Positions 1 through 9,497 of a stretch of 64,000 nucleotides of DNA are shown in pieces. The stretch lies in the NCBI GenBank assembly GCA_965277595.1, contig CBDIDH010000002.1:682001-746000 (forward strand). The letters run 5' to 3'. The stretch's first letter is position 1; each line of letters begins with the position of its first letter. The notes under the pieces are model-generated. The model did no database searches, had not been told where the DNA came from, and saw only the letters and a program-made list of their open reading frames with translations. A program made the translations under genes and the position numbers. The DNA comes from CBDIDH01 sp965277595. GTDB lineage: Bacteria; Planctomycetota; Planctomycetia; Isosphaerales; Isosphaeraceae.

Positions 1-1365
1 TGGGGGTTCCAGGACGAGGCCTTGATGAGCATTGCCCGGATCAAGGCGCCTCGGCCCCGAATGGGAACGCTCGCGCTCTTCGATCAGCCGACCTTTGACA
101 AGGGGAAGCTTCCCGCCTTGCCCGAGGGCCTGGAATCGTTCACGGTGGCCTCCCTGGATTTTGGCAAGCTTTACGATCAGGCGATGGCCGGCCCCGCCTC
201 GCCCAACCGCGCGAACCTCGCGAAGCTTACCGAGGATTTGAAAGCGTCGACGCGCCTCGACCTCCGCAAGGACGTGCTCGCGCACCTCGACCCCAAGTTC
301 GCCATTTTTGTGATGCCGGGAGCGAATGCGCCCGCGACTCCGGCGGTTCCCGCATCGGGAGCGGTCGCCCTGGCGAAGGCCGCGAGCCCGCTTGGCGGTT
401 TGCTCGGCGCGGCGCAGCTACCCAGGTTCACTCTCGCGGCCGAGGTGGACGATAACGCCGCCGCGGCCAAGGCTCTCGACAACCTCATGAATGCCTTTAA
501 CAAGGCGTCGCGCGACCACGCGGCCGAGACCGCCGAGCCCCCCGCCGCCGAGGCACCCAAGGGGGCGGCCGATTCCGCGAAAGGGCGTCGGACACCACCC
601 CCCGCGCCCGAGTTCAAGGCGACGCCCTCGAACGTGCCGACCGAGCGGTCGTATGTCTTGAACATTCCGTCAACGCTGGCGCGCGGGTATCCCGCCGGGT
701 TCCGGCCGACGATTCGCCTGAAGGGCAAACAGCTAGTGATCTCGACCACGCCCGAGGCCGCTCGGGCTGCGCTGGAGATCAAGGCAGGGGCCTGGACCCC
801 GCCAGCCGATCTCGCTTCGGCCTTTGAACTGCTTCCCAAGGATCTCGTCATCCTGGGAGCACGCGACCCGAGGTCGAGCCTGCCCGAGATCCTCGCCAAG
901 CTCCCCGGATCGTTTCAGGCGGGTGTGAATGCCGTGATCGCCAAAAATCAGGTTCAGGCGGCGGATGCGCAGGCTGGTCCCGGGGCGACTTCCCCCGCGC
1001 GGGGATCGGCGAAGCCGAACGAGGCGATGCTCGTTTTCAAGATCCCCGAAACGAGAATGCCCAAGGTTGAGGAGCTTCGAGAACGACTCTCGCCGGGTTC
1101 CTTCGCGGTTTCGAGCGACGATCAGGAGATCCGGGTCGTCTCGCGGGTCGCGTTCCCGAATCTCATCGCGCCCGCGGGCATCGTGGCGCTCGCCATGCCC
1201 GCGATTCAGGCGGCGCGGAACGCGGGGAGGGCCGCCTCGGCCGCTCCCGGCCCCGCCGCGGTCGCGCCCGACTCCGAGCCCGCGGCCGAGACCAAGAAGG
1301 CCGGGCCCAAACCCAAGGGCACCACGACGAAAGGAGGACGCTCTTCGGTCATTCCCCCCGATTGA
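1..1365 (+). CDS. Hypothetical planctomycete protein, 5' end outside window
   Basis: I do not recognise this protein. The frame is open from the first base (WGFQDEALMS...), so the gene most likely begins upstream of the window; an internal TTG at 22 is possible but has no clear ribosome-binding site. About 455 residues are visible. They are Ala/Pro-rich, with a low-complexity linker around residues 165-200 and a Lys/Pro-rich basic C-terminus. A segment near the end (IAPAGIVALAMPAIQAARNA) resembles the hydrophobic LLLPAVQAAREAAR-type stretch common in planctomycete secreted proteins, which is only a hint of surface or periplasmic location. It is followed 160 bp later by an ACT-domain gene on the same strand. 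Confidence 0.6.
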   Translation, partial: WGFQDEALMSIARIKAPRPRMGTLALFDQPTFDKGKLPALPEGLESFTVASLDFGKLYDQAMAGPASPNRANLAKLTEDLKASTRLDLRKDVLAHLDPKFAIFVMPGANAPATPAVPASGAVALAKAASPLGGLLGAAQLPRFTLAAEVDDNAAAAKALDNLMNAFNKASRDHAAETAEPPAAEAPKGAADSAKGRRTPPPAPEFKATPSNVPTERSYVLNIPSTLARGYPAGFRPTIRLKGKQLVISTTPEAARAALEIKAGAWTPPADLASAFELLPKDLVILGARDPRSSLPEILAKLPGSFQAGVNAVIAKNQVQAADAQAGPGATSPARGSAKPNEAMLVFKIPETRMPKVEELRERLSPGSFAVSSDDQEIRVVSRVAFPNLIAPAGIVALAMPAIQAARNAGRAASAAPGPAAVAPDSEPAAETKKAGPKPKGTTTKGGRSSVIPPD

Positions 1366-1526
1366 GAACTTGAACGATCGATTCGGGGACGAGGCGGACC
1401 GCAAGCGACGGATCGAACAAGGACCCCGGTCGCGACCGCCGGGCCGACCTGACCACCGTAGCAAGGGTCGCGCGTTTTTCAAGACTGAGAACTCGACACG
1501 GCGAACGACGAAAGCGAGGCGATTCG

Positions 1527-1976
1527 ATGGATTTTGTCCACGAAGTGACAGCCTACCTGGAGAACAAGCCTGGCCGCCTGGCCAAGATCTGTTCGGCTCT
1601 CGCGCATGAGAAGATCAACATTCAGGCGCTCAGCGTGATGGACACGCCCGACCGGAGCGTCCTTCGCCTGGTGACCGACCGGCTCGACGAGACTCGACGC
1701 GTGCTCACCTCGCTGGGAACCGAGTCCGAGGTCCGCGAGATCCTCTCCGTCGAGCTGGAAAATCGGCCCGGAGCGCTCGCCAAGGTGCTTGAACTGCTCG
1801 CCGAGGATCATATCAGCGTCGAATACGCCTACGTCGCCGCAAGCCCAACCGCGGGCAAGTCGCTCGGTCTCTTCCACACCTCGAATCCGAAACGGGCGCA
1901 AAAGGTGCTCGCCGACCACTCGCATTCGAACGGTCAGGACCGCGGCGCCGACCGAAGGCCGCTCTATTCTCGGTAG
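1527..1976 (+). CDS. Tandem ACT-domain protein
   Basis: A 149-residue protein with two ACT-type beta-alpha-beta modules, roughly residues 1-68 (FVHEVTAYLENKPGRLAKIC...INIQALSV) and 69-130 (ILSVELENRPGALAKVLELLAE...ISVEYAYV). The ENxPGxLAK motif recurs in both copies, which is the ligand-binding turn of ACT domains that sense amino acids or other small ligands. No catalytic domain is attached, so it is probably a stand-alone regulatory or sensor protein. Related planctomycete proteins are annotated as ACT-domain or acetolactate-synthase-like proteins, but a specific role cannot be assigned from sequence. A T-tract just after the stop (1986-1993) may help termination. Confidence 0.85.
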   Translation: MDFVHEVTAYLENKPGRLAKICSALAHEKINIQALSVMDTPDRSVLRLVTDRLDETRRVLTSLGTESEVREILSVELENRPGALAKVLELLAEDHISVEYAYVAASPTAGKSLGLFHTSNPKRAQKVLADHSHSNGQDRGADRRPLYSR

Positions 1977-2011
1977 AACGGCGTTTTTTTTTGTGTTGCG
2001 GAATCGCGGAA

Positions 2012-2060
2012 AGGACAAAGGGCAAAAGACAAAGGGCGGAAGGATAATGCCCTTTGTCCT
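2012..2060. repeat. GGACAAAGGGC inverted repeat (dispersed family, copy 1)
   Basis: AGGACAAAGGGC (2012-2023) pairs perfectly with GCCCTTTGTCCT (2049-2060), with an internal extra half-arm ACAAAGGGC at 2029-2037. It lies between the ACT gene and rsgA. Similar purine-rich/pyrimidine-rich arms occur near 7.2, 9.55 and 18.2 kb, always between genes. It may act as a transcription terminator or be a small mobile palindrome. Confidence 0.7.
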
Positions 2061-2205
2061 GATTCTCCGTGATCTCGCGAGCATTATGGCCGCGCTTTTG
2101 CACCAGATCTTTTGAATCGGTCATCGGTCCCTTTTTAATCACAAGAAAAACGGCTCTCAAGAGCCCCAACTGGACTTCAAGGCTCTGACCCCGAGGCGTG
2201 TTCGC

Positions 2206-3378
2206 GTGGCGAAGAAGAAGAAGGTCCGGGTCGCGCTCAAGAAAAATCGGTCGAACCGGACCCGGTCCAACGACCTCACCCGACGCTATCACGCCGATGG
2301 TCTCGTCAAGTCCGAGCCGGTCTCGGGCGAACGCGTCCGGGCCAAGGGCGATCTCTCGCGGCATCGAACGATCATGACCGACCTGCCCGACGCCGCCAAT
2401 CCAGGCGGTTCGGGCGAAGGCTCTTCTGAAGACGCCGCGGCGAATCGATCGGTCGACCTCTCGGCCTGCCTGACCGGCCGGGTCGTCCGCATTCATGGTC
2501 AACTCTCGATCGTCGAGACCGAGAGGGAAAAGACCTACGCGTGCCAGGTCCGCCGCCTCTTGAAAACGCTCTCGATCGACGCCCGAAATGTCGTCACCGT
2601 CGGCGATCACGTCTGGTTCCGCCCAGGCGCGTCGGAGGGAGACGAGGCGGTCATCGAGAAGGTCGAACCGAGAAAAGGAACGATCGTCCGCGGCTATCGA
2701 CGCCACAAGCACGTTCTCGTCGCCAACGTCGACAAGATCCTGATCGTCTCGGCGCTCGAAGAACCGGGTCTCAAACCGGCCCTGATCGATCGCTATGTGA
2801 TCTCGGCCGAGACCGGCGGGGTCCGGCCGATTATTGTCCTGAACAAGGCGGACCTGGTTGACCCGACGCTCTATCAGTGGGTGATCGGCCTGTATTCGCA
2901 GCTCGGGTATGAAACCGTGCTCACGTCGGCGGCGACCGGCCAGGGACTCGACCGGATTCGGGCGCTGGTCTCGAAGGGAACAACGGCGTTTTCGGGGCAG
3001 TCCGGCGTCGGCAAAAGCTCGCTCCTGAACGCGCTTCAACCTGGATTGAACCTCCGCGTCCGTTCGGTTTCCGACTGGACGTTCAAGGGGAAGCACACGA
3101 CGACGACGGCCGAGTTGATCCGCCTGGCCTCGGGCGGCTACGTCGTGGACACGCCGGGCCTCAGGCAGTTTGAACTCTGGGGGGTCGTCCCCTCGGAGCT
3201 TTCCGACCAGTTTCCCGAGTTCCGTGCGTACCTGCCGCTCTGCAAGTTTCCCGACTGCTCGCACACTCACGAGGCCGATTGCGCCGTGAAGGATGCCGTC
3301 TACTGGGGCCAGATTCACCCCGGCCGGTTCGAAAGTTATTTAAAGCTTTACGAACAGCAACCGCTTGAGGCGGATTGA
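2206..3378 (+). CDS. rsgA: Ribosome small-subunit-dependent GTPase A
   Basis: A circularly permuted GTPase that acts in late 30S ribosome maturation. The N-terminus is basic (KKKK...), followed by an OB-fold-like region about residues 85-150. The GTPase motifs then come in permuted order: G4 NKAD near residue 213, G5-like TSAATGQG near 245, G1 GQSGVGKSS at about 264-272 and G3 DTPGLRQF near 318. The C-terminal zinc-binding knuckle C-x5-C-x-H-x5-C (CKFPDCSHTHEADC) is intact. The start is taken as GTG at 2206, giving 390 residues, slightly longer than typical because of an N-terminal extension of about 75 residues; an internal ATG near residue 57 could give a shorter form. Confidence 0.93.
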   Translation: MAKKKKVRVALKKNRSNRTRSNDLTRRYHADGLVKSEPVSGERVRAKGDLSRHRTIMTDLPDAANPGGSGEGSSEDAAANRSVDLSACLTGRVVRIHGQLSIVETEREKTYACQVRRLLKTLSIDARNVVTVGDHVWFRPGASEGDEAVIEKVEPRKGTIVRGYRRHKHVLVANVDKILIVSALEEPGLKPALIDRYVISAETGGVRPIIVLNKADLVDPTLYQWVIGLYSQLGYETVLTSAATGQGLDRIRALVSKGTTAFSGQSGVGKSSLLNALQPGLNLRVRSVSDWTFKGKHTTTTAELIRLASGGYVVDTPGLRQFELWGVVPSELSDQFPEFRAYLPLCKFPDCSHTHEADCAVKDAVYWGQIHPGRFESYLKLYEQQPLEAD

Positions 3379-3577
3379 ACGGAGGTTTTTGCCAGGTTGG
3401 ACGGTCCGAATTGTCTTGATCGCGTGAAAACCGAGGAAGAAAACAAGAGCAACGGGGTTCGGGGTTGACCGAAGATCAGGGTGCGGATAGGGTCCGGGAC
3501 GGTCGGCGGGACCGGCTCCGTTCTGTTCCGCTTCGACACGAAGGGAACCACTACCCTCCAGGATGGAGAGGTCTTCG

Positions 3578-4144
3578 ATGCGTTGGATCGCACAGACGGC
3601 CGCGGTCTTGCTCGTCGCCACGGCCGGCGCGGGCTGCCAGACGATGCCGACGTCGGCCCTGGCGACCCTGGGCAAGTCGGATAAACCGTCGCCGGGCGGC
3701 TCGGATTACGTGTACGGCGGCGGCCGGGCCGCGCAGACCTTCCGCCAGGCTCCAACCGTCGTTCAGCCCGCGGTGCTCTCCGCGCTGGATGACCTGCGGA
3801 TTCACTCAGTCAAGCAGATCAGCGACGGGGGCTCGATCGTCTTTGAAGCAATGACCGCCGACAACCGCCGAGCCACGATCACCATCCTGCCGCAATCAGG
3901 GGGAACCAAGCTCAATGCGCGGATCGGCCTCTTTGGCGACCAGGCGTTGTCCCGGGCGCTGATGGACCGCGTGGGCATCCGCCTGGGCAACCTTCCTCCC
4001 CAGGCCATTCCTGAAACGCCCCCCACGCAACCGGCCTCCAACCCCTACTTCTCGCGGACGGCGATCTCGGACGAAGAGATGCTCAAGGACCAGGCCGAAG
4101 CCCCCTATCGATCGACACTCGTCCCCGATAATAAGCCTTACTAA
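3578..4144 (+). CDS. Putative lipoprotein, DUF3568-like
   Basis: A 188-residue protein with a short basic N-terminus, a hydrophobic stretch and a lipobox ending at Cys (TAGAGC, residues 14-19), so it is probably a membrane-anchored lipoprotein. The centre (LDDLRIHSVKQISDGGSIVFEAMTADNRRATITI...TKLNARIGLFGDQALSRALMDRV) resembles the DUF3568 family of small bacterial lipoproteins, whose function is unknown. The ATG at 3578 is preferred over one 15 bp upstream because GGAGAGG lies at good distance from it. A Pro-rich tail follows residue 150. Confidence 0.75.
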   Translation: MRWIAQTAAVLLVATAGAGCQTMPTSALATLGKSDKPSPGGSDYVYGGGRAAQTFRQAPTVVQPAVLSALDDLRIHSVKQISDGGSIVFEAMTADNRRATITILPQSGGTKLNARIGLFGDQALSRALMDRVGIRLGNLPPQAIPETPPTQPASNPYFSRTAISDEEMLKDQAEAPYRSTLVPDNKPY

Positions 4145-5049
4145 ACATGCCAGATCAGGCGGGGCTGAAGCTGCTTTCACGGACCCAAAAAAAGCCGGGG
4201 GCCTTGCTCGGGAGCGATCCCGGGCGAGGCTCGTTTCGTCTCTGAAGTCGACGCGGCAAGTCGGGGCCGTCGCCCGTGCGCGGCGGCGGATCGGCTGCGT
4301 GGCGTCGAGATTTCGGGCGCGAGAATAGGGCGGTCGCGGATGGAGAATGATCCCACCGCGACCGCCCTTTGAGGAGTGCCGGGCCGTTCCGGCCGCAACG
4401 ACTCAGCATCTTGCCGAGACAGTGCGCGGACCGTGCGGCCGTCGTTGGGGGGATCGAGTCGCGGTTCGAAACCGCAACTCACCCCGGGCTGATGAGGCCG
4501 ACCCAGGCGTGCGCATCCGTGCCGCCGAGGTGATCCTCTTTTTTTTTTCGAATCAAAGGAAGATAAGCCCATTCCAGAGACGGGAATCGGGCGGCAAACA
4601 CAGCGAACGCGGATGAGCGAGTTCACCCGTTTTTGACGTCGGCCACGCGTGACGTGAGAGTCTCGTGCGACATCGTTCGGCTCAGGACGATGGCCAAAAT
4701 ACGATGACTCTCCGGGTTCGTCAACCCTGACGAGCGACCCTTCCGACGTTTTTTTCCGAAAGATGGCGTGATGGGTTCGAAGGCCTTTTCCAACCTTGCG
4801 ACCCCCCTTGACCTTGCGGCGTTTGACCGTGAGATGACGATTCGAAAAAGTCGACGTCGAGGCGACAAAATTCTCGGGTCAATTGGCGAGAATCGGTCCT
4901 TTGCGACGACTTCGCGAGGTCGGAAATGGGCCGACGGGGGTTTCAAAAGGATCAGAGAGGCGCGATCGCTGGCCTTGCGGTCAGACGCCCGCGCTGCGAT
5001 TGTGGGTGTTCAAGGCCCGGGGAGACGATGCGCCGAGGACTCAAGGGCG
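4145..5049. other. 900-bp intergenic region with a strong hairpin
   Basis: No convincing gene is visible on either strand; the open frames here lack family features. The clearest structure is the perfect inverted repeat AGGGCGGTCGCGG (4327-4339) / CCGCGACCGCCCT (4356-4368), a 13-bp stem with a 16-nt loop, possibly a terminator. A T-run follows at 4538-4547. A small RNA cannot be excluded. Confidence 0.45.
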
Positions 5050-6090
5050 ATGGGTACGCGGATCGGGTTTGACCAGTATTCGATCGCCCACCGCGGCGTC
5101 TCGGCCGTCGAGGCGCTGGAGTTCGCCCACAAACACGGTTTCGACGGCGTTCAGTTCGCCGATCCGTGTGAGATCGACCGCTCGCTCGATCCCGAGACGC
5201 TCTCTGCCTTTCGCCGGTTGGCCGACGCCGAGGGCCTTTATCTTGAAGTCGGCCTGCCAACACCCAACCCGGTCCGCCGGACGCGCGAGGAGGGTCGGCA
5301 CGTTTCCGCCGCGGAACATGCCGACGATCTGCTGAGGTACGTCGAGGCCGTGGCCACGCTCGGCTGCTCGCACGCAAGGGTTTACGTCGGCGACCGCCAT
5401 GATCGGTTTCGGATCGATACGAACTGGAAGGACCAGGTTGACGCGACCCGCGAGGTTCTTGATCGGCTCACGCCGGCGCTTCGCGACCGGAGGATCAAGG
5501 TCGCGATCGAGACGCATGCCGATTTCACGGTGAACGAGCTGCTCACGTTGCTCGATCGGCTCGATCCCGAAATCGCGGGGGTGACGCTCGACACGGGCAA
5601 CCTGGTCATGCGACTTGACGACCCCGTCTGGGCGGTCGACCGGCTGGCGCCTTGGGTTCTTGGCACGCACGTCAAGGATTGCGTGCTCGAAAACTCCGCG
5701 CGAGGGCTGCGCTGGCAGGCGCGGCCGGTTGGCTCGGGGGTCTTGCCGATGCCCGACTTACTCGCGCCGCTCTTGCACGCGAATCCAGCCTTGAACCTGT
5801 CGATCGAGGTCCATCCGAGGACGTACGACCTGCCGATTTTTGATCCGTCCTGGCTTGCCTTTTTCCCGAACCTGAAGACCGAGTCGGTCGCGGCGGTCGT
5901 CCGACTGACCGAGGTCTGCGAGGCGCGTTACGTGTCCAGCTTTCTCGAACGGCCCGACGAGGTTGAGGCCCTTCCCTGGATCGACCGAGACTTCGACTGG
6001 CTGGCTCTTTCGCTCGGCTATTTGCGTCAGGTGGTTCCGGCCATAAGCCGGATCGACCCGCCCAGCAGCGCCGGGCCGTCCCCTCGCTGA
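5050..6090 (+). CDS. Sugar phosphate isomerase/epimerase family (TIM barrel)
   Basis: A 346-residue protein of the xylose-isomerase-like / AP-endonuclease-2 TIM-barrel superfamily. Typical strand motifs are RIGFDQYSIAHRGVSAVEALEFAHKHGFDGVQF at the N-terminus, metal-site-like IAIETHADFT near residue 155, GVTLDTGNLV near 180, GTHVKDC near 210 and SIEVHPR near 255. Substrate cannot be predicted. The open frame extends about 280 bp further upstream, but that part has no family similarity and Met-5050 directly precedes the first barrel strand, so the shorter start is chosen. Members are abundant in planctomycetes, where they usually sit in carbohydrate catabolism. Confidence 0.82.
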   Translation: MGTRIGFDQYSIAHRGVSAVEALEFAHKHGFDGVQFADPCEIDRSLDPETLSAFRRLADAEGLYLEVGLPTPNPVRRTREEGRHVSAAEHADDLLRYVEAVATLGCSHARVYVGDRHDRFRIDTNWKDQVDATREVLDRLTPALRDRRIKVAIETHADFTVNELLTLLDRLDPEIAGVTLDTGNLVMRLDDPVWAVDRLAPWVLGTHVKDCVLENSARGLRWQARPVGSGVLPMPDLLAPLLHANPALNLSIEVHPRTYDLPIFDPSWLAFFPNLKTESVAAVVRLTEVCEARYVSSFLERPDEVEALPWIDRDFDWLALSLGYLRQVVPAISRIDPPSSAGPSPR

Positions 6091-6209
6091 GCGAAAGGGT
6101 GAGATCTTCCGCTTGGCGCAACTGGCCGAAGGCAGAAGAATGGGCGACCTTCCCCGGCGCCGCCTGATTGCGTCGGGTTTCACGGGCTCGAACCGAAAGG
6201 ATTCCGTCG

Positions 6210-6650
6210 ATGACCCTTACTCGAACCGCCTTCGCCGCGATTCTGGCTGTCGTGGCCACGGTCTCCATCGCCTCGGCGCAAAATCCCAGCGACGCGATCA
6301 AGGGGATCTGGGCTGCCGAGTCGACCAGCTTTAACGGCGTGAAGATCCCCAATGACCCCACCGCCGGAGCGCACCTGACGGCCTACGATGGCTCGCAATT
6401 TGTCGTCCGCAAAGGCTTGACGATCGTCGAGGAAGGCTCGTACACGGTCGACCCCTCGAAAAAGCCGAAGGCGATTGACCTGACGATCACCAAGGGGCCC
6501 GACGCCGGCATGCGCCAGCTTGGCATTTATGAAGTCACCGGCGATACTCTCCGCGTCTGCCTGGCGGAGCCGGGTTCGACAAAACGGCCGAAGTCGTTCA
6601 ACGCCACGTCGGGCCATCTTCTCGTACAGAACACCCGGTTTCATCCGTGA
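6210..6650 (+). CDS. TIGR03067-type secreted protein
   Basis: A 146-residue protein with a cleavable signal peptide (TLTRTAFAAILAVVATVSIASAQ, cleavage after residue ~23) followed by the planctomycete/Gemmata TIGR03067-like pattern: IKGIW, a middle YTVDPSKKPKAIDLTITKGPDAG, and LRVCLAEPGSTKRPKSF. The function of the family is unknown. The start at 6210 is chosen because the signal peptide begins there. The next gene, 51 bp downstream, is a paralogue with the same domain, so the two probably arose by tandem duplication. Confidence 0.8.
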   Translation: MTLTRTAFAAILAVVATVSIASAQNPSDAIKGIWAAESTSFNGVKIPNDPTAGAHLTAYDGSQFVVRKGLTIVEEGSYTVDPSKKPKAIDLTITKGPDAGMRQLGIYEVTGDTLRVCLAEPGSTKRPKSFNATSGHLLVQNTRFHP

Positions 6651-6701
6651 AACCGTGTTGAACCCAACTTGCATTTCTTTCAACAAAAAGGATGAATCGT
6701 G

Positions 6702-7142
6702 ATGAAACTTGCACATGCCGGTCTGGTTTTGTCCGCAATCATCCTCTTGGGTGCGGCAGAAGACGCCAAGGACGCCGCCGAGACCTTGAAAGGCGACTGG
6801 TCGATCGTCTCGATGAAGATGAGCGACAAGACCGCGCCCGCGGATCTGATCAAGGGTCTCGGCGTGAACTTTGACGGCCGAAGCTATACGAATCGGGCCA
6901 ATGATCAGGTCGTCGAACAGGGGACCTATCAGGTTGATACCGCCAAAACGCCCTGGACGATCGACTTCACGATCGTCAAAGGTCCCGACGCTGGCAAGAA
7001 ACAGCTTGGGGTTCTCGCCCTCGACGGCAAATTCCTGACGCTCTGTGTCGCGGACGCCGGTTCCAGCACGCGTCCCCCCTCGCTTGACCCGGCGACGGGA
7101 TCGCAAGCGATGGTTGTGGTGATGAAGCGCGTGATGCCCTGA
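6702..7142 (+). CDS. TIGR03067-type secreted protein (paralogue)
   Basis: A 146-residue paralogue of the preceding gene, with signal peptide KLAHAGLVLSAIILLGAA and the family pattern LKGDWSIVSM...VDTAKTPWTIDFTIVKGPDAGKKQLGVLALDG..LTLCVADAGSSTRPPS. An AAAAAGGA ribosome-binding site lies upstream of ATG-6702; a GTG directly before it (6699) is the alternative. Function is unknown; both genes are probably transcribed together. Downstream is the largest copy of the GGGCAAA repeat. Confidence 0.8.
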   Translation: MKLAHAGLVLSAIILLGAAEDAKDAAETLKGDWSIVSMKMSDKTAPADLIKGLGVNFDGRSYTNRANDQVVEQGTYQVDTAKTPWTIDFTIVKGPDAGKKQLGVLALDGKFLTLCVADAGSSTRPPSLDPATGSQAMVVVMKRVMP

Positions 7143-7174
7143 GCATGGATGGAGCCGTCGCGTTTGCTTTCAGA

Positions 7175-7256
7175 TCGAAAAGGGCAGGGCAAAGGGCAAA
7201 GGGCAAAGGGCAAAGGGCAAATTCTTCCTGCCCTTTGCCCTTTGTCCTTTGTCCTC
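7175..7256. repeat. GGGCAAA tandem/inverted repeat (copy 2)
   Basis: Four to five tandem GGGCAAA heptamers are followed by a short spacer and pyrimidine arms CCCTTTGCCCTTTGTCCTTTGTCC. The arms can form a long hairpin. It lies in the 390-bp gap between the TIGR03067 pair and rpsA (7143-7532); the remainder of the gap is the rpsA upstream region, where I see no further gene. Confidence 0.75.
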
Positions 7257-7532
7257 TCCAGAATCGAGCAAGATAACCCTGACCTCGTCCGCGACAACCA
7301 GGTAATCGGAGGTCGGCCAGGCAAGGCGCCGTTGACCTGGAGCGGAGCGGGGCTAGAATAACCCTTTGCGACGGTCCGTTCCTTGTGTGGAGGAGCGGAC
7401 GTTTCTTTTTCCACCTCTTTCCAAGACCCGAGGGCAACCGGACGTCGGCGGGAAAAAACGTCGTCGATTGGCCGGACTGCCCGACGCCCAGCGGGGTGCG
7501 TGCCCCGAGGGGTCGGACCGAAACGGAATATT

Positions 7533-9455
7533 ATGGTAGATCGCAACCTTCTTCGTGAATTTGACATCAGTGACGACGAATTGACCGCCGTGGTCAATCC
7601 GACCGGTGAGGAGAACGAGTTCGACCGCTTCCTGAATGAAGAGGGGCAGAACTTTGAGGTCGGCGGGATCGTCTCCGGCAAGGTCATCGAGATTGTCGGC
7701 GACCAGGTCGTCGTCGACGTCGGTTACAAGTCGGAAGGGCTCGTCGCCCTGAACGAGTGGGAAGATGAGCCGCCCCCCCAGCCGGGCGACGCCGTCGAGG
7801 TTCTGCTCGAAGGAATGGAAGACGAGACCGGGGAAATTGTCCTCTCCCGCAAGAAGGCGCACCGGATGCGCGCCTGGGAGATGGTGATTACCAAGCACCA
7901 CGAAGGCGACGTGGTCAAGGGGAAGGTCACCCGGAAGATCAAGGGGGGCCTGCTCGTCGATATCGGCGTGAACGTCTTCCTGCCGGCCAGCCAGGTCGAT
8001 ATCCGCCGGCCGTCGGACATCGCCGACTACATCGATCAAGAGATCGAGTGCATGATCCTCAAGATCGACGAGAGCCGACGCAATATCGTCGTCTCGCGCC
8101 GAAAACTGATCGAGATCACCCGCGAGCAGCAGAAGAAGCAGCTTCTCGCCGAGATCGAGCCGGGGCAGGTCCGCACGGGAACCGTCAAGAACATCGCCGA
8201 CTTCGGCGCCTTCGTCGACCTCGGCGGGATCGACGGCCTCCTGCACATCACCGACATGTCGTGGGGCCGGATCAACCACCCGAGCGACATGGTCAAGATC
8301 GACGACCAGATCGAAGTCATGGTCCTGCACGTCGACAAGGACCGCGAGAAGATCGCCCTCGGCCTCAAGCAGAAGAGCGCCAGCCCCTGGGAAAACGTCG
8401 CCGACAAGTACCCGGTCGGCACCCGGGTCATGGGCGAGGTCGTCAATGTGATGAGCTATGGCGCCTTCGTCAAGCTCGAAGAGGGGATCGAGGGCCTCGT
8501 CCACATCTCCGAGATGTCCTGGACGAAGCGGATCAATCACCCGAGCGAGCTTGTCCAGATTGGCGACAAGATCGAGGTCGTCGTCCTCGGCATCAACAAG
8601 GAGAAGCAGGAAATCTCCCTGGGGATGAAGCAGACGCAGACGAACCCCTGGGATCAGGTCGCCGGCAAGTATCCGCCGGGCACGATGATCGAGGGAACCG
8701 TTCGCAACCTGACCAATTACGGGGCCTTCATCGAGATCGAAGAGGGCATCGACGGCCTCTTGCACATCTCGGACATGAGCTGGACCCGCAAGATCGGCCA
8801 TCCCAACGAGGTCCTGGAAAAAGGCCAGCGCGTCTCTTGCCAGGTCCTCAACGTCGACCAGGAACGGAAGCGGATCGCCCTGGGTCTCAAGCAGTTGCGC
8901 GAAGACCCGTGGGAGACCGATATCCCCGGCCGGTACGAGCCGGGCGACGTCGTGAAGGGGAAGGTCACCAAGCTGACCAACTTCGGCGTCTTCGTCGAGC
9001 TGGAACCGGGTCTTGAAGGGCTCTTGCACATCTCGGAACTGGCCGACCACAAGGTCGATAGCCCCGAAGAGGTGGTCAAGGTCGGCGACGAGATCGAGGT
9101 TAAGATTCTCCGCGTCGATCGCGGCGAACGGAAGATCGGCCTCTCGCGCAAGAAGGCGCAGTGGACCAAGCCCGGCGAGGAAGAAGAAGGCGGCGGCGAG
9201 GCCGCGGCGGCCGGCAGCGCGACCGCGGGGGCTGGAGCCGCCAAGCCCGAGCTTTCCAAGGAACTCAAGGGGGGCCTCGGCGGCGGTGGTCCTCTCTTCA
9301 GCATGGGCGGAAATGCCGACTCGGCCGAACCGGACGGCGAATCGACCTCCGAACCCTCGCCCGAGGGCGAACCCGACTCCGAGCCTGCTGTTGAACCCGA
9401 GCCTGAACCTGAGCCTGAGTCCTTGCCTGAACCCGAGCACGCGCCGGAAGGCTAA
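7533..9455 (+). CDS. rpsA: Ribosomal protein S1
   Basis: A 640-residue protein with six S1 RNA-binding domains in series, recognised by repeats of (G)xVxGxVxxxxxxGxFVxLxxGxxGLLHISE. The first two are divergent (GGIVSGKVIEIVGDQVVVDVG; GDVVKGKVTRKIKGGLLVDIG), as usual for the ribosome-binding pair, and the last four are canonical. It binds mRNA leaders and delivers them to the 30S subunit. The ATG at 7533 opens MVDRNLLREFDISDDEL; the frame is open upstream but not conserved. The last ~90 residues are an acidic Glu/Pro-rich tail (EPEPEPEPESLPEPEH), unlike the short tail of proteobacterial S1. Confidence 0.95.
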   Translation: MVDRNLLREFDISDDELTAVVNPTGEENEFDRFLNEEGQNFEVGGIVSGKVIEIVGDQVVVDVGYKSEGLVALNEWEDEPPPQPGDAVEVLLEGMEDETGEIVLSRKKAHRMRAWEMVITKHHEGDVVKGKVTRKIKGGLLVDIGVNVFLPASQVDIRRPSDIADYIDQEIECMILKIDESRRNIVVSRRKLIEITREQQKKQLLAEIEPGQVRTGTVKNIADFGAFVDLGGIDGLLHITDMSWGRINHPSDMVKIDDQIEVMVLHVDKDREKIALGLKQKSASPWENVADKYPVGTRVMGEVVNVMSYGAFVKLEEGIEGLVHISEMSWTKRINHPSELVQIGDKIEVVVLGINKEKQEISLGMKQTQTNPWDQVAGKYPPGTMIEGTVRNLTNYGAFIEIEEGIDGLLHISDMSWTRKIGHPNEVLEKGQRVSCQVLNVDQERKRIALGLKQLREDPWETDIPGRYEPGDVVKGKVTKLTNFGVFVELEPGLEGLLHISELADHKVDSPEEVVKVGDEIEVKILRVDRGERKIGLSRKKAQWTKPGEEEEGGGEAAAAGSATAGAGAAKPELSKELKGGLGGGGPLFSMGGNADSAEPDGESTSEPSPEGEPDSEPAVEPEPEPEPESLPEPEHAPEG

Positions 9456-9497
9456 GGCCAGGGGTCAGACCCTGACCTGAACCGCAACGACTCATGA

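Noticed and set aside
4768..5049. N-terminal extension of the sugar isomerase/epimerase
   Set aside because: The extra 94 residues are basic and lack similarity to the TIM-barrel family; the barrel starts right after Met-5050.
7353..9440. Long minus-strand open frame opposite rpsA (and similar ones opposite IS66, rsgA and others)
   Set aside because: Antisense shadow of a high-GC gene with strong third-position bias; no domain and the sense frame is S1.
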